Origin: Spirosoma endbachense
GTDB taxonomy: Bacteria; Bacteroidota; Bacteroidia; Cytophagales; Spirosomataceae
Length of the DNA: 64,000 nucleotides
Assembly (NCBI RefSeq): GCF_010233585.1
Contig: NZ_CP045997.1
Span: 6,283,512 to 6,347,511 of the forward strand
Direction of reading: 5' to 3'
Part shown: positions 1 through 8,051 of the stretch, one piece after another
Numbering within the stretch: position 1 is the first letter of the stretch
How the letters are laid out: the number at the start of each line of letters is the position of its first letter
The notes under the pieces: model-generated
What the model was told of the DNA's origin: nothing
Seen by the model: only the letters and a program-made list of their open reading frames with translations
The model's database searches: none
Made by a program: the position numbers and the translations under genes

Positions 1-96
1 GTCCTGCATGAACTGGCGCAAAAGCCGTTGTTTCTCGGCTTCGGTAGCCGTTCCCGCCCAGAATTTTTCGACGATATGGTGGAGTTCCTGCATCAT
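1..96 (-). CDS. FecR-type anti-sigma factor, N-terminal fragment
   Basis: This gene runs off the left edge of the window, so only about 32 N-terminal residues are visible. They begin MMQELHHIVEKFW and continue into a Glu/Lys/Arg-rich helix. That matches the short cytoplasmic N-terminal helix region of Bacteroidota FecR proteins, which hold an ECF sigma factor inactive until a TonB-dependent receptor signals. It lies 112 bases downstream of the sigma factor gene on the same strand, which is the normal sigma-FecR order and the main support for the call. Two consecutive ATG codons (96 and 93) could be the start. No receptor gene is visible on this side. Confidence 0.65.
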   Translation of the reverse strand, partial: MMQELHHIVEKFWAGTATEAEKQRLLRQFMQD

Positions 97-208
97 GTAC
101 ACCCTAAATACACCGAAGGGAAAAATAGGGGATGCCTTTCTGTGTTACCAAATTGTTAAGCGTAATTTTTGGGGCAAGTGATTGGGCTGAAGGCCAGCAT
201 CGAAAACG

Positions 209-823
209 TCATAAGAGGTCTATAACGAATACTAATACGGAGACAGCCGATGCGCGAGACGATCTATTTTGCTCCTCAATGTGTTTTTTTACCTGACGGG
301 TTGCCTGTTTGAGGTAATCTTTGACTGATTGAACGGAAATCCCCAGCCGTTCGGCCACTTCTTCATAGGACTTGCCTTCGAAGCGCAACAGTTGAAACAC
401 TTCTTTCTTGCGGGCGGGGAGCTGGCTGACAGCGGCTTCGATCATCGAGAGCTGGCTAACGAAAAAATCTTCGTCGAGCGGTTCTTCCGCAACCGTTGTT
501 TCCGGAAGGTCGGTTTGCTGAGTAACTACCGTCGATTCTTTAAGTTTCTTTTTAAGGTAGGATAGCGCTTTGTTATAGCTAACAACAAACAGCCAGCCCG
601 CTACCGATTTGTCCTGGTGAATAATATACCGGTTTTCCCAAAGCGCTAAAAAAACTTCCTGAAGGATGTCTTCGGCCGCATCCGGTTGCTTCACCAGTTT
701 AAAAATATTGGCGTAGACTGGCTGTTTATATTGATGATAGAAGGCGTCAAAGGCTTCCACCTGGTTGTTGGCGAGCGCGTGTATTAATTCGAGTTCGGAC
801 TTTGCTGGCAGCTTTGTCGCCAT
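209..823 (-). CDS. ECF RNA polymerase sigma-70 factor
   Basis: This 204-residue protein is an extracytoplasmic-function sigma factor that directs RNA polymerase to a small regulon. Region 2 is visible at about residues 25-90, with the DAAEDILQEVFLALWEN core-binding helix. Region 4 is at about 130-185, with an HTH reading YEEVAERLGISVQSVKDYL. There is no region 1 or 3, as expected for group 4 factors. The length fits the Bacteroidota FecI-like family. The C-terminal tail after about residue 185 is slightly longer than usual and ends in hydrophobic residues. The FecR-type gene that follows is its probable anti-sigma factor. The regulon cannot be read from this window. Confidence 0.93.
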   Translation of the reverse strand: MATKLPAKSELELIHALANNQVEAFDAFYHQYKQPVYANIFKLVKQPDAAEDILQEVFLALWENRYIIHQDKSVAGWLFVVSYNKALSYLKKKLKESTVVTQQTDLPETTVAEEPLDEDFFVSQLSMIEAAVSQLPARKKEVFQLLRFEGKSYEEVAERLGISVQSVKDYLKQATRQVKKHIEEQNRSSRASAVSVLVFVIDLL

Positions 824-1065
824 AACTACTATCTATAAGTATAACTTTGATCTTGCCATTCTGCTAATAGAAGCCTGCAGCAATGAAAATCTTTAAATCA
901 GAATTTCTACATATAATACAAATTTAAGCAATAGTCTATAAGTAACGTTTTATAAAATTGTTAATAGGTGAAGTAGTATCTAGTCCTGAAACGTTCTGGA
1001 TTTATGTACTGATTTTCGATAAAAATTATGGGCCCGTTTCATGTAGTGAAGAAATAGGTTGAAAA

Positions 1066-1515
1066 CTACTTTGCTTCTGATCTGGAGATAGGTACCAAGC
1101 GATTGAGATTAACCGGTCGATAGGGTTCATCAATATAGTGAGTCCTGTCAAACGGTTCTTCTGCCATGACCAATAGAATGGCATCAGGACTAAAGCGGTA
1201 CATAAAGCGCCAGTCCTGAGGAGCCAGCAGTAAATAATGATGGGGTGTTGATAAATAATAAAAATGATCTTCGAACGGGGTTTGAACATAGACATGAACA
1301 GAACCGATTACGCATTGTAACATCATCTGGCAGGAAGGGTGCCGATGGCCACCCCGGTAGCCAAATTCGGGAACCTGGTTAATCCAGAACAACCGCTTAA
1401 GGGGTTGTTTCCAATCCGATTCAAGCCAGTTGGGCTCATCAACCTGATTTTTGTTCCGAAAAAATGTTTGAGCCATGCCAGATACAATTTTTCCTCCTTC
1501 TGCTAGAGCATTCAT
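1066..1515 (-). CDS. FdtA/QdtA-like cupin (sugar 3,4-ketoisomerase family)
   Basis: This 149-residue single-domain cupin resembles the FdtA/QdtA/WxcM-C family, which isomerises dTDP-keto-deoxyhexoses for surface polysaccharide sugars. The characteristic stretch is RGGHRHPSCQMMLQCVIGSV at about residues 54-73, with the conserved histidines. It is followed by the LLLAPQDWRFMYRFSPDA and AEEPFDRTHYIDEPYRP segments that replace the usual YIPPLxWxxMxxFSxDA and YDExDYIRDY motifs. No nucleotide-sugar genes sit beside it, so its substrate is unknown. It may be an orphan or a non-enzymatic family member. The neighbouring IS110 element begins upstream of its start and could influence its transcription. 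Confidence 0.7.
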   Translation of the reverse strand: MNALAEGGKIVSGMAQTFFRNKNQVDEPNWLESDWKQPLKRLFWINQVPEFGYRGGHRHPSCQMMLQCVIGSVHVYVQTPFEDHFYYLSTPHHYLLLAPQDWRFMYRFSPDAILLVMAEEPFDRTHYIDEPYRPVNLNRLVPISRSEAK

Positions 1516-1676
1516 TCGGCCTCCGTGATAAGCAAGAACGCTGGAAACAAATTGTTCCAGCGTTTCCCGTTTTCTTAACCTAAACTGATCCGCGATCCCT
1601 CAGTTGACGTGAGTGAAGGGGACCAATCAGTACCTAACAACTACGGTCATAGAATACCTTTAGGTTTGAGGACTGG

Positions 1677-1830
1677 TAAGAAACCAAGATTTGGTAGCTT
1701 GCCAGACAGACAACCGAGCGGGCTTCCCTAGCGTCTCCGGCCAGGTTTGCGTCCTATGGGCCGATTCAGGTCCCGCTCGGTCTTTCTTACTTAACCTCGA
1801 ATAGAAATTTGGATTCTCAGATCCATTAGC
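1677..1830 (+). ncRNA. candidate IS110 bridge RNA
   Basis: The left end of the IS110 element can fold into a branched structure. The outer helix pairs GTAAGAAA (1677-1684) with TTTCTTAC (1783-1790). An inner 10-bp perfect helix pairs ACCGAGCGGG (1713-1722) with CCCGCTCGGT (1772-1781). Inside it CGGCC (1738-1742) can pair with GGCCG (1759-1763), leaving an internal loop and a 16-base apical loop. A separate small hairpin, TGGAT/ATCCA, lies at 1810-1824. Two looped domains upstream of the transposase is the layout known for IS621-type bridge RNAs, in which the loops pair with target and donor DNA. The RNA call is inferred; its exact ends and loop assignments are not established. Confidence 0.5.
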
Positions 1831-1885
1831 AAGGTAGCGAGTGATAAGTAAGCGTCTGATTGGAAACTCTAAATTAAGTACCCAC

Positions 1886-2893
1886 ATGGAAATTCGCTAT
1901 TACATTGGTATTGATGTTTCGAAGATCACTTTAGATTGGGCCGTTTATGCTAACCAGCGAATGGTTTGGCAAACCCAATCGGAGAATTCATCGGTGGCTG
2001 TCCGAGCGGTGATTAAACAACTCCAGACGCTGGCATGCTTTAAGAACACAAATTGCGTAGTTTGTATGGAGCATACAGGCCTTTACAATGCCCATGCCCT
2101 AGAAGTGCTCTTTCAGGCCCAATTTCCGATTTGGCTGGAGGCTTCCCTACACATTAAACAAGCGAGTGGGTTACAGCGAGGCAAGTCCGACAGCGTTGAT
2201 GCGCAACGGATTGCTGAATATGCGTATCGCTTTCGGGACCGCCTTCGGCTGTGGCAACCGCCCCGCCCTGTTATGAAAAAATTAGCCGAGTTAACCCGGC
2301 TGCGTCAACGACTGCAAGGTATGATCAGTCAATTGAAAGTGCCCCTGACCGAACAGAAACGCTTTGGCGACAAAAGCTTGACCGCTCAATTAAGTCAGCA
2401 TTGCAGTAGTTCACTCAAGGCGCTAGTCAGCGACTTGAAAGGAATTGAAAAAGCCATCAAACAACTCATCGCAGATGACCCTACTCTGAAATCACTTTTT
2501 GAGTTGGTGACCTCCGTACCCGGTGTCGGTCAAGTCGTAGCGACTGAACTGATCCTGGCCAGCGACGAGTTTAAAGCCATTGACGACCCCAAAAAGCTAG
2601 CCTGCCATGCAGGAGTGGCCCCTTTTGAACACTCTTCAGGCAGTAGCATTCGCAGGAAAACCCGCGTGAATCATCAGGCTCGAAAATCGCTCAAGACCTT
2701 ACTTCATCTGGCAGCTATGTCAGCTCTTCAAGTCAAGGGCGACCTTCAGCAGTACTATCAACGGAAAGTGGCCGAGGGCAAGAATAAGATGTTGGTCATC
2801 AACGCATTACGCAACAAACTCATCCATCGGGTCTATGCAGTAGTCAAGAGAGGTAAAAAATATGATAAAACTTATACGATCGCCCTTGCTTGA
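1886..2893 (+). CDS. IS110-family transposase
   Basis: This 335-residue protein is a DEDD transposase/recombinase of the IS110 family. The RuvC-like N-terminal domain starts IGIDVSKITLDWAVY, with the first catalytic Asp at residue 10. It continues through CMEHTGLYN and KSDSVDAQRIAEYA, which carry the Glu and the later Asp residues. A central helical region is followed by the Transposase_20 domain with VPGVGQVVATELI and HAGVAPFEHSSGSSIRRKTR, which includes the serine-containing segment proposed to act in catalysis. I chose the ATG at 1886 because the protein family begins right before the IGID motif. The in-frame upstream ATG at 1841 would extend into the candidate RNA. The gene looks intact and possibly active. 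Confidence 0.93.
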   Translation: MEIRYYIGIDVSKITLDWAVYANQRMVWQTQSENSSVAVRAVIKQLQTLACFKNTNCVVCMEHTGLYNAHALEVLFQAQFPIWLEASLHIKQASGLQRGKSDSVDAQRIAEYAYRFRDRLRLWQPPRPVMKKLAELTRLRQRLQGMISQLKVPLTEQKRFGDKSLTAQLSQHCSSSLKALVSDLKGIEKAIKQLIADDPTLKSLFELVTSVPGVGQVVATELILASDEFKAIDDPKKLACHAGVAPFEHSSGSSIRRKTRVNHQARKSLKTLLHLAAMSALQVKGDLQQYYQRKVAEGKNKMLVINALRNKLIHRVYAVVKRGKKYDKTYTIALA

Positions 2894-3218
2894 ATCATAG
2901 AAATCCTTAAAGGTACCCATCGCCAAAGGATAGCCTTGTTAGCCGAAAATTATCAAATTAAGATCAATCTGTTGGCTATGAGCAAATCCAGACTAGATAT
3001 CCATTCGAACGCCTATTGTATGAATGCGCCTTTATTTGCCGAACCAATTAAGCTGATGCCTTAGCCTAACATAGGTTGTCAATTACCCAAAACTGGTAAT
3101 CTATGTCAGGTTATGACAATATCTCCGTAATCTCGAACTTGGCACACACCCGCGTTCTGTTTTACCAAACGCCACACTAACCCTGATAAAGGTGCCTTTG
3201 ATAGGTATTCTGGAAAGC
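2894..3218. other. intergenic region with one hairpin
   Basis: No gene is visible here. A nested hairpin is present: CCTAACATAG (3065-3074) pairs with CTATGTCAGG (3101-3110) with one mismatch, and inside it ATTACC (3082-3087) pairs with GGTAAT (3095-3100). It lacks a T-run and its role is unknown. Confidence 0.4.
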
Positions 3219-3698
3219 TTACTCCCTATGTGAGCTCCAATTGGGAAAGGGGTGTTTACTGAGATTCGCGTTATAATATTTTGCCTCGCTGGTCACTTCC
3301 TGGCCGACCCAGTCAGGCAGGGATATAGTCTGATCAGCAGAGCTTAATTCGACCTCCGCCACGACCATGCCCTGATTTTCCCCTTGAAATTCATCAACTT
3401 CCCAAACCAACCCCTCATACGGAATCCGGTAGCGAACCTTCACAATGATTGGCTTTTCACAGAGCTCATGGAGCATCTCCAGGGCATCCTCAATGGGAAT
3501 TGGGTATTCATATTCACTCCGACTGGCCCCCGATGTCTTGCCTTTAATGGTTATGTAGCCCTGATCATCCACCCGTCGAACCCGAACCGTCCGATCGGGA
3601 TGGTTACTCAGATAGCCTTGCTGGTAAAACTGACCCTTGCCTACCTGCTTCCAATCGGTTCCTTTGACCAGAAACTTTCGTTCGATTTCGATGCCCAT
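3219..3698 (-). CDS. CYTH domain protein (triphosphate tunnel metalloenzyme)
   Basis: This 159-residue protein is a single CYTH/triphosphate tunnel domain. The family hallmark ExExK appears as E4-x-E6-x-K8 in MGIEIERKFLV. Further strand motifs are the charged HPDRTVRVRRVD and GYITIKGK segments and the acidic VWEVDEF and VAEVELSS strands. Proteins of this small bacterial class typically hydrolyse inorganic triphosphate or bind polyphosphate with a divalent metal. It is followed upstream on the same strand by a CHAD gene only three bases away, so the two are almost certainly co-transcribed. That pairing, often fused in other bacteria, supports a role in polyphosphate or triphosphate handling. 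No nucleotide cyclase function is implied. Confidence 0.9.
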   Translation of the reverse strand: MGIEIERKFLVKGTDWKQVGKGQFYQQGYLSNHPDRTVRVRRVDDQGYITIKGKTSGASRSEYEYPIPIEDALEMLHELCEKPIIVKVRYRIPYEGLVWEVDEFQGENQGMVVAEVELSSADQTISLPDWVGQEVTSEAKYYNANLSKHPFPNWSSHRE

Positions 3699-3701
3699 GG
3701 C

Positions 3702-4670
3702 TTAAACGGTTTGAAGGTGTTCTAAGGCGGGGTCATACCTGGTCTCGGTCTGCCAGAGTTTCCAGTACTGACAGTACCTGCCCACCAGTTCACCGGCTTT
3801 CTCGGCAAATAGCCGGTTGGCTAAAGGGTGAATCTGTTGCTGTAACGTCGTCCGTTGTTCATCGAGCAGTTGTAAAACCGTTTCCCGTGCTTTTTTGGCT
3901 CTCAATGCTATCCTTCCAGTCTCGATTTCCTCGGCCAGCACTCCACAGTCATGATCATCACCTAACAGCTCTCCCAGCTGTTTTAATTCGCTTGAATAGG
4001 CCTCCAGCAGCTCCGGCCAGATGGGTTCGAGTAATCGGGTATGATACCCAATCGTTTTTACTTCTTTTCGTAATTCATGATAATGATCACTACTAGGACG
4101 ACGAGCAGCGACTTGCAATGCTTTGCGTGCCTGACGGTACATCGTTTTTAGGTTGGGCCTAAGAACGGAAAAGCCAGTGCAGCGTTGGCAAAGCTCAGGC
4201 GCCTTCAGGTGAGCCTGCCGCAACCCATCAGCCACCGTTTGAAGAGTTGCTGTCACTTCAAAAAATTGGCTGGATACTTGATGTTGCCTGTTAACCAATG
4301 CTTTTTTGAGGGCAGCGTACTGGCTGGAAGAAATCCGATCGGGATAAGTCTGTTGAAGCTTTTCCAGTGTTTTACACATGACTGTGGCATCTCTGACGGG
4401 AGAAATCAGATGGGCGATCGTTCGATACTGTTTATTTTGCCGTTTGAAGTCTTTCTTCTTAAGGTCGCTTCTGACCAATCGAAAAAGTGATCGAATCTTT
4501 TTGATTCGTTTCCGCACATCGTGAATCGTTTCCTCTTTTTCCTGACCTGGGTTTTCTAACGACTCAAGGGCTTTCTCTAGTTGCTCCGACAATATCCGAT
4601 TCAGATTGACGGCAATTGATTGATTCGGTTGAAATACATATCCCATTTGACACAAGCTTGTTTTTGTCAT
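3702..4670 (-). CDS. CHAD domain protein
   Basis: This roughly 322-residue alpha-helical protein belongs to the CHAD family (conserved histidine alpha-helical domain), which binds polyphosphate and is commonly encoded next to CYTH enzymes. The repeated helical bundle with basic and histidine residues is visible in IHDVRKRIKKIRSLFRLVR near residue 50 and HYHELRKEVKTIGYHTRLLEPI near 200, the two symmetric halves. DDHDCGVL follows. I use the ATG at 4670; a TTG at 4688 or an ATG at 4646 are alternatives. The downstream CYTH gene begins three bases after the stop. Polyphosphate binding is family knowledge; it is not shown by the sequence itself. Confidence 0.9.
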   Translation of the reverse strand: MTKTSLCQMGYVFQPNQSIAVNLNRILSEQLEKALESLENPGQEKEETIHDVRKRIKKIRSLFRLVRSDLKKKDFKRQNKQYRTIAHLISPVRDATVMCKTLEKLQQTYPDRISSSQYAALKKALVNRQHQVSSQFFEVTATLQTVADGLRQAHLKAPELCQRCTGFSVLRPNLKTMYRQARKALQVAARRPSSDHYHELRKEVKTIGYHTRLLEPIWPELLEAYSSELKQLGELLGDDHDCGVLAEEIETGRIALRAKKARETVLQLLDEQRTTLQQQIHPLANRLFAEKAGELVGRYCQYWKLWQTETRYDPALEHLQTV

Positions 4671-4983
4671 CCGATAGGTGTTAAACAAATAAACGGACGA
4701 TTGGATTTATCATCAATCGACAGCAACGTCTTAAGCTTAATGGATTGAATTGATCCCGACCGTATTTGAGCCAATGGATAACCTCCTGCTGACTGGAAAA
4801 GGCGGGCAGGAGAGGCTCCGGACGAGGGATATAGGGTTGAAAAGGAAGGGCACTAAAAATCACCTGATAGACCAGCGGCAATCTTAGCAAATGTCGCAGT
4901 CGGCCCCTTACGTTGTCGTTTTTACACGTCCAGAAAGCCGGTCAATCTGGCTATTTTTGACTCTAGATAAACAACACCATCTT

Positions 4984-5337
4984 ATGGACATGACCATTCA
5001 ACAAATTGCCGAAGCTTTTTCCCGGCATGACTTTGTGAGTACTTATCCGTACTTATCGGAAACAATTCAGTGGAACCTAATTGGCAGCCAGCTGCTAACT
5101 GGAACGCAAAGCATCATTGCTGCGTGTGAACAATCATCGGCTTATCTGAAAACGGTCACCACTACGTTCGATAAATTTTTAATACTTTCTACGGAGAACG
5201 ATATAGTGATCGACAGTTTATCTACTTACGCAGACGGCGAACAGTTGCGTACGAAGGTGGCCTCCTGTGATTGGTATCGTTTTGAGAATGGGAAACTGGC
5301 TGAAATAACCTCCTACACTATTGAAGTGAACGAATAG
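4984..5337 (+). CDS. SnoaL/NTF2-like small protein
   Basis: This 117-residue protein has the pattern of a SnoaL-like (nuclear transport factor 2 fold) domain. A first helix IQQIAEAFSRHDF is followed by strands with TIQWNLIGSQLLTGTQSII. The C-terminal strand pair reads CDWYRFENGKLAEITSYTIE, the usual end of polyketide-cyclase-like and stress-associated members. I place the start at the ATG at 4984 because the fold begins immediately after it; the open frame extends upstream to 4891 with residues that do not fit the family. The substrate, if any, is unknown. The gene stands alone, facing away from the CHAD-CYTH pair. Confidence 0.65.
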   Translation: MDMTIQQIAEAFSRHDFVSTYPYLSETIQWNLIGSQLLTGTQSIIAACEQSSAYLKTVTTTFDKFLILSTENDIVIDSLSTYADGEQLRTKVASCDWYRFENGKLAEITSYTIEVNE

Positions 5338-5398
5338 GAAGATTTATTTCTGTATAGCAAAATCAGTGCTGTTTTCCAACAACGACTACATTCGTTGG

Positions 5399-5633
5399 GA
5401 GTGTGATTGACACAACGTCAACTGACAAATTTTCTTAATGAATGTTTGTCGCAACAAGTTACATGGTCTCATCAAATCCTTGTGGCTACTGTCCGCCGTT
5501 GCACAACTCACGCAGGGGATAGATTCGCGCATACAAACGCCAGCGCCATACCTACATTGCACCTACGGGGTCGAATGTTACCTACACTAAAGCCATAAAA
5601 AAATGGATTAGTATCGTTGCCCCAAAGCAATAA
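5399..5633 (+). pseudogene. decayed coding fragment, product unknown
   Basis: Protein-like sequence occurs here in overlapping frames rather than one. One frame reads WLLSAVAQLTQGIDSRIQT around 5480-5540, resembling the end of a signal peptide. After a one-base shift another frame reads YIAPTGSNVTYTKAIKKW and stops at 5631-5633. This suggests a former secreted protein broken by at least one indel. A strong hairpin follows its stop codon. I cannot name the family. Confidence 0.35.
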
Positions 5634-5637
5634 CCCC

Positions 5638-5695
5638 TATATCCTAAATCAAAACGCCCAGCCATTTTTGGCCGAGCGTTTTGATTTAGGGTATA
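5638..5695. terminator. very stable hairpin, likely bidirectional terminator
   Basis: CCTAAATCAAAACGC (5643-5657) is perfectly complementary to 5676-5690. Pairing extends outward to about 20 bp with one G-U pair, and GCC/GGC pair inside the loop. A and T runs flank the GC-rich part on either side, as in bidirectional intrinsic terminators. It immediately follows the decayed gene ending at 5633. Confidence 0.6.
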
Positions 5696-5772
5696 GCCGT
5701 TTGGAGGTGGAATACTTCTACCAGAATAACAAAGTGCTCGACTATCAAAAAGTTCTAAGCTTATTTATTCGT

Positions 5773-5780
5773 TATCTTTG
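5773..5780 (+). promoter_or_regulatory. candidate -7 box TATCTTTG
   Basis: TATCTTTG fits the Bacteroidota -7 consensus TANNTTTG and lies 66 bases before the ATG of the decayed gene at 5847. No clear -33 TTG is seen at the expected spacing. Confidence 0.35.
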
Positions 5781-5846
5781 CCTAAACAGCGATTGTCTGA
5801 TCGCTGACCTATTAGCAACACTTTCTGATGACGAACGATCCGTTTC

Positions 5847-6157
5847 ATGAGCTCAAAAACTGAGTCCGAGGCTGCATACCCCGTACTGCTGAACTATTTG
5901 GTTCATAAAGTCAATGGCCAGACGCCCAATACGGGATTGATTCTGTCAAGCCAGTCAACTTCCTTGAAAGCCAATGCTGAGCTATAAATTGAGTATTATC
6001 CGGATCGGCACCTTCACTATCAGGTCACTTTGGCTCGTTGCTATTCAATCCGAACATTCTCCGTCCTAATCGATTGCAGCCCTGCATACAAACCCAACAG
6101 GACGTTATGCAGTGGATCAAAACGGGTCAATACCGGGAGCCACCTTATTCGTTTTAG
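5847..6157 (+). pseudogene. decayed small gene, product unknown
   Basis: An ATG at 5847 opens a frame (MSSKTESEAAYPVLLNYLV...) that hits a TAA at 5985-5987. The same frame continues after it with protein-like sequence IEYYPDRHLHYQVTLAR. Near 6035 the coding signal moves to another frame, LFNPNILRPNRLQPCIQTQQ, which ends at the TAG at 6155-6157. Joined, the pieces would give a protein of about 100 residues. One nonsense mutation and one indel make this a pseudogene. A separate 77-residue frame at 5617-5850 overlaps the start by ATGA and may be part of the same ruined locus. I do not recognise the family. Confidence 0.4.
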
Positions 6158-6204
6158 GGCAGCTCAAAAGACCGACATAACCTCCCGTCGATTACACCCC
6201 TTCG

Positions 6205-6369
6205 TCAGTCAATCTGAAAGCAGGAGTAAACAAAAATATAGGCAGCGATTAAGAAAAGAAGCACCACGAGGATAAACAGCAGCTGCTGCCTTAGGTGAAC
6301 ATATTGGCTATTACCAGCCAGTAAGTTAATCAGCTCATTAATCAAATGACGGAACACACCAAGAGGCAA
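6205..6369 (-). CDS. small putative membrane protein
   Basis: An open frame of 54 codons lies on this strand, starting at a TTG (6369) or a GTG a few codons later and ending TGA at 6205-6207. The N-terminal half is polar (RHLINELINLLAGNSQY). The C-terminal half is one strong membrane-spanning segment, LLFILVVLLFLIAAYIFVYS. A similar tail with EQYQQQRERLIYAIVLLLLI is readable without a start near 63800-63880 on the same strand. The two may be relatives. It could equally be a remnant in a decayed zone, and no function is proposed. Confidence 0.3.
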   Translation of the reverse strand: MPLGVFRHLINELINLLAGNSQYVHLRQQLLFILVVLLFLIAAYIFVYSCFQID

Positions 6370-6653
6370 TGGGTTGGTTTTGAAGCCTCTAGTTCGTTAG
6401 ATTTTTGACTTGTAGGTTAATAAATTATTAGTACAGTAACCCTCAATATTGTCGATCTGTACCACTTAGTAACCTGAGTTAAAACTGGTGTCTTAGGGCA
6501 GATTGACATTTGTTTGCTCTTCTTTAAAACATTAACACGATTAACTAATTATATAGTTTAATTTTATTTAGGTAAATCGGATTTAACAGGAAGACTTTAG
6601 GAGTGCTATCTCTCGTTTTAGGGATACAATAAAGGATCGATCAATCAATAAGC
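6370..6653. other. AT-rich intergenic region
   Basis: No gene is seen. The stretch at about 6535-6590 is strongly AT-rich (ATTAACTAATTATATAG) and may carry the promoter of the small gene at 6654, but no clear consensus box is present. Confidence 0.4.
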
Positions 6654-6896
6654 ATGCATTCAATCTCATTACGCTTTTCCCAGGAATTAACCCAGCGTCT
6701 TAACCAGATGAAAATCCGAAGTACCCGTTATAAAGTAGCCCTGTATAAACAGCTTAATCAGGAGCAGCAGCCAGACGGACACAAGCTGACCGAGATTAAG
6801 GCAGAAAATACAGAGTTCGCCTTCAACATTATGTTTGAACGCAAAAATCCGGAGTCAGAATGGCGATTAGTAACTCCACTAAAATTTACGGATTAA
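6654..6896 (+). CDS. small hypothetical protein, 80 aa
   Basis: This ATG-started frame encodes an 80-residue soluble protein rich in Gln, Lys and Glu, with no signal peptide or membrane segment. It has a basic amphipathic N-terminal half (RFSQELTQRLNQMKIRSTRYKVALYKQ) and a C-terminal half that looks like beta strands (EFAFNIMFERK, EWRLVTPLKF). It is followed within six bases by a clear intrinsic terminator at 6902-6920 and has an AT-rich leader. Those two facts are why I think it is a real transcription unit. I do not recognise the family. It sits between decayed sequence and a dead IS982 copy. Confidence 0.5.
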   Translation: MHSISLRFSQELTQRLNQMKIRSTRYKVALYKQLNQEQQPDGHKLTEIKAENTEFAFNIMFERKNPESEWRLVTPLKFTD

Positions 6897-6901
6897 CCAA
6901 G

Positions 6902-6920
6902 AGCTCCATTGGTTGGAGCT
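6902..6920 (+). terminator. intrinsic terminator after the 80-aa gene
   Basis: AGCTCCA (6902-6908) pairs with TGGAGCT (6914-6920) around a five-base loop, followed by TTTAT. It begins five bases after the stop codon of the upstream gene. Confidence 0.65.
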
Positions 6921-6945
6921 TTATGATTAGGTCAGTTTCATTTAG

Positions 6946-7862
6946 TTAATTTAAGTTGCGTGTTATAGCTGCTCTGGTGTGAGTCCATCAAAAGTGTAGG
7001 CAAGAAGGAACAAAAGCACTTTCAAGAGGAAACCTTTGGCGGTTACAGCATGAATACTGCGTGGAATTAAATCCGTGATTTGATTAAAAACTCCTTCGAT
7101 CGGTTTGCGAAAGTGATTCTTCAGAAATACATCCCAAGCCGCGTCGGGGCGGTGGCTATTCTTTTTACGATGAATCCGTAGAAAAATCTCTTCATGCTCG
7201 GCATACAAGTCCTCCTGTCGCTCCGGCGACCCGGTCGTAGTCGGTATAGCCTTTGTCACCATACAATTCACTACCCGCTGGCAGATCAATACTCATTGAT
7301 TGAAGGGCCGTGACATCCGCAAAACTGCCTGCCACTATGAAGTAATCAACGGGTAAGCAGTTCTCATCGACAATGAGTTGAATCTTAAAGCTGTAGAAAT
7401 ATTCTTTTTTGGCTTCGTTGTAGCCATGATAGGCTTTGCCTGGCAGCCGTTTACAAACTGGAATCCGGCAATTCCGGCAGACGGCTACTGAGATTGAGGT
7501 TTTTAAGGGTAATGCCCAAGGCCTGAAAGACGGCGACCAACCGAGCTTCGAGCCGGTGGATACGCCGGTTAAATCCTGATTTATGGATCATTTTCAGCCC
7601 ATGCTGTTCTTGCCTATACTTCATAGCAGAGGCTTGATTACCATAAAAAAAATAAGGCAGCCAGTAGTGCTGTTGTAGCAATTTCGGCATCATTGAGTTT
7701 ACAATGGGTAGCTTCTAGAGGTGAACCAGCCTTGAAAAAGTCATCCAAAAAGCAGTAGATTGCAATGGCCTTGTCAGTCATGAGATGAGGGGTTTGAAGC
7801 GTCAGATACTTCAAAAATACCGCATCGACTGGCAGAGCCTACTATCTCGCGACTTGAATTAA
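6946..7862 (-). mobile_element. inactivated IS982-family element
   Basis: A dead transposase gene of the IS982 family lies between imperfect inverted repeats. TTAATTTAAGTTGCG (6946-6960) matches the complement of 7848-7862 at 13 of 15 positions. The resulting length of about 0.9 kb is a little short for the family, consistent with an internal deletion in the transposase. The element is flanked by unrelated intergenic DNA. Confidence 0.6.
6963..7781 (-). pseudogene. IS982-family transposase, broken
   Basis: Reading on this strand from the ATG at 7781, the first 44 or so codons give an IS982-like N-terminus. The frame then breaks at an eight-T run (about 7647-7654) and resumes as FFYGNQASAMKYRQEQ. 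A second lesion near 7490 joins LGITLKNLNLS to VAVCRNCRIP; it seems to delete the YVIDSFP-type strand carrying the first catalytic Asp. A third shift near 7225 separates GDKGYTDYDRV from the C-terminal part, which ends with IHAVTAKGFLLKVLLFLLAYTFD, the family signature. Three lesions and a missing active-site segment make it non-functional. Confidence 0.8.
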
Positions 7863-7983
7863 GTAGTAAAGTTGAGCTAGGCGATAAAGTTGTTGTATAT
7901 GTACCCTGGGCTGCAAAGATGTGGCAATTAACCAACAGTTATAGTTATGAGTGCATGATCTAAAAAACATTCCATTAAAAACA

Positions 7984-8026
7984 CAAAGCCCAGACGGTGC
8001 GCCGTTGCGACAACAGCCGGGCTTTG
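7984..8026. terminator. bidirectional intrinsic terminator
   Basis: CAAAGCCC (7984-7991) pairs with GGGCTTTG (8019-8026), with an inner ACGG/CCGT pairing. T-rich tails lie on both sides. It lies 26 bases after the stop codon of the minus-strand gene at 8052-8318 and probably ends its transcript. Confidence 0.65.
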
Positions 8027-8051
8027 CGTTTTCATGGATAAGGATTCAAGC

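Larger units (their letters stand above)
1647..2902 (+). mobile_element. IS110-family insertion sequence
   Basis: The element consists of one intact DEDD transposase gene (1886-2893) and a non-coding left end of about 240 bases with strong predicted RNA structure. IS110 elements lack terminal inverted repeats, so the limits are tentative. An 8-base direct repeat, TCATAGAA, occurs at 1647-1654 and 2895-2902, which would give an element of about 1.25 kb. The long leader and short right end match the IS110 subgroup rather than the IS1111 subgroup. The element lies between the cupin gene and an unrelated intergenic region and does not visibly break a gene. Confidence 0.75.

Noticed and set aside
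1660..1887. Minus-strand frame through the IS110 left end
   Set aside because: It lies antisense in the structured leader and has no protein features; it is a by-product of the RNA structure.
4681..4890. Minus-strand frame of 69 codons beside the CHAD gene
   Set aside because: It starts with TTG, overlaps the CHAD start region, has no recognisable domain and no ribosome-binding context. It is more likely non-coding or a remnant.
6292..6305. 13-base match TGAACATATTGGC shared with about 12449-12461
   Set aside because: A match of this length is expected by chance in 64 kb; no further similarity surrounds it.
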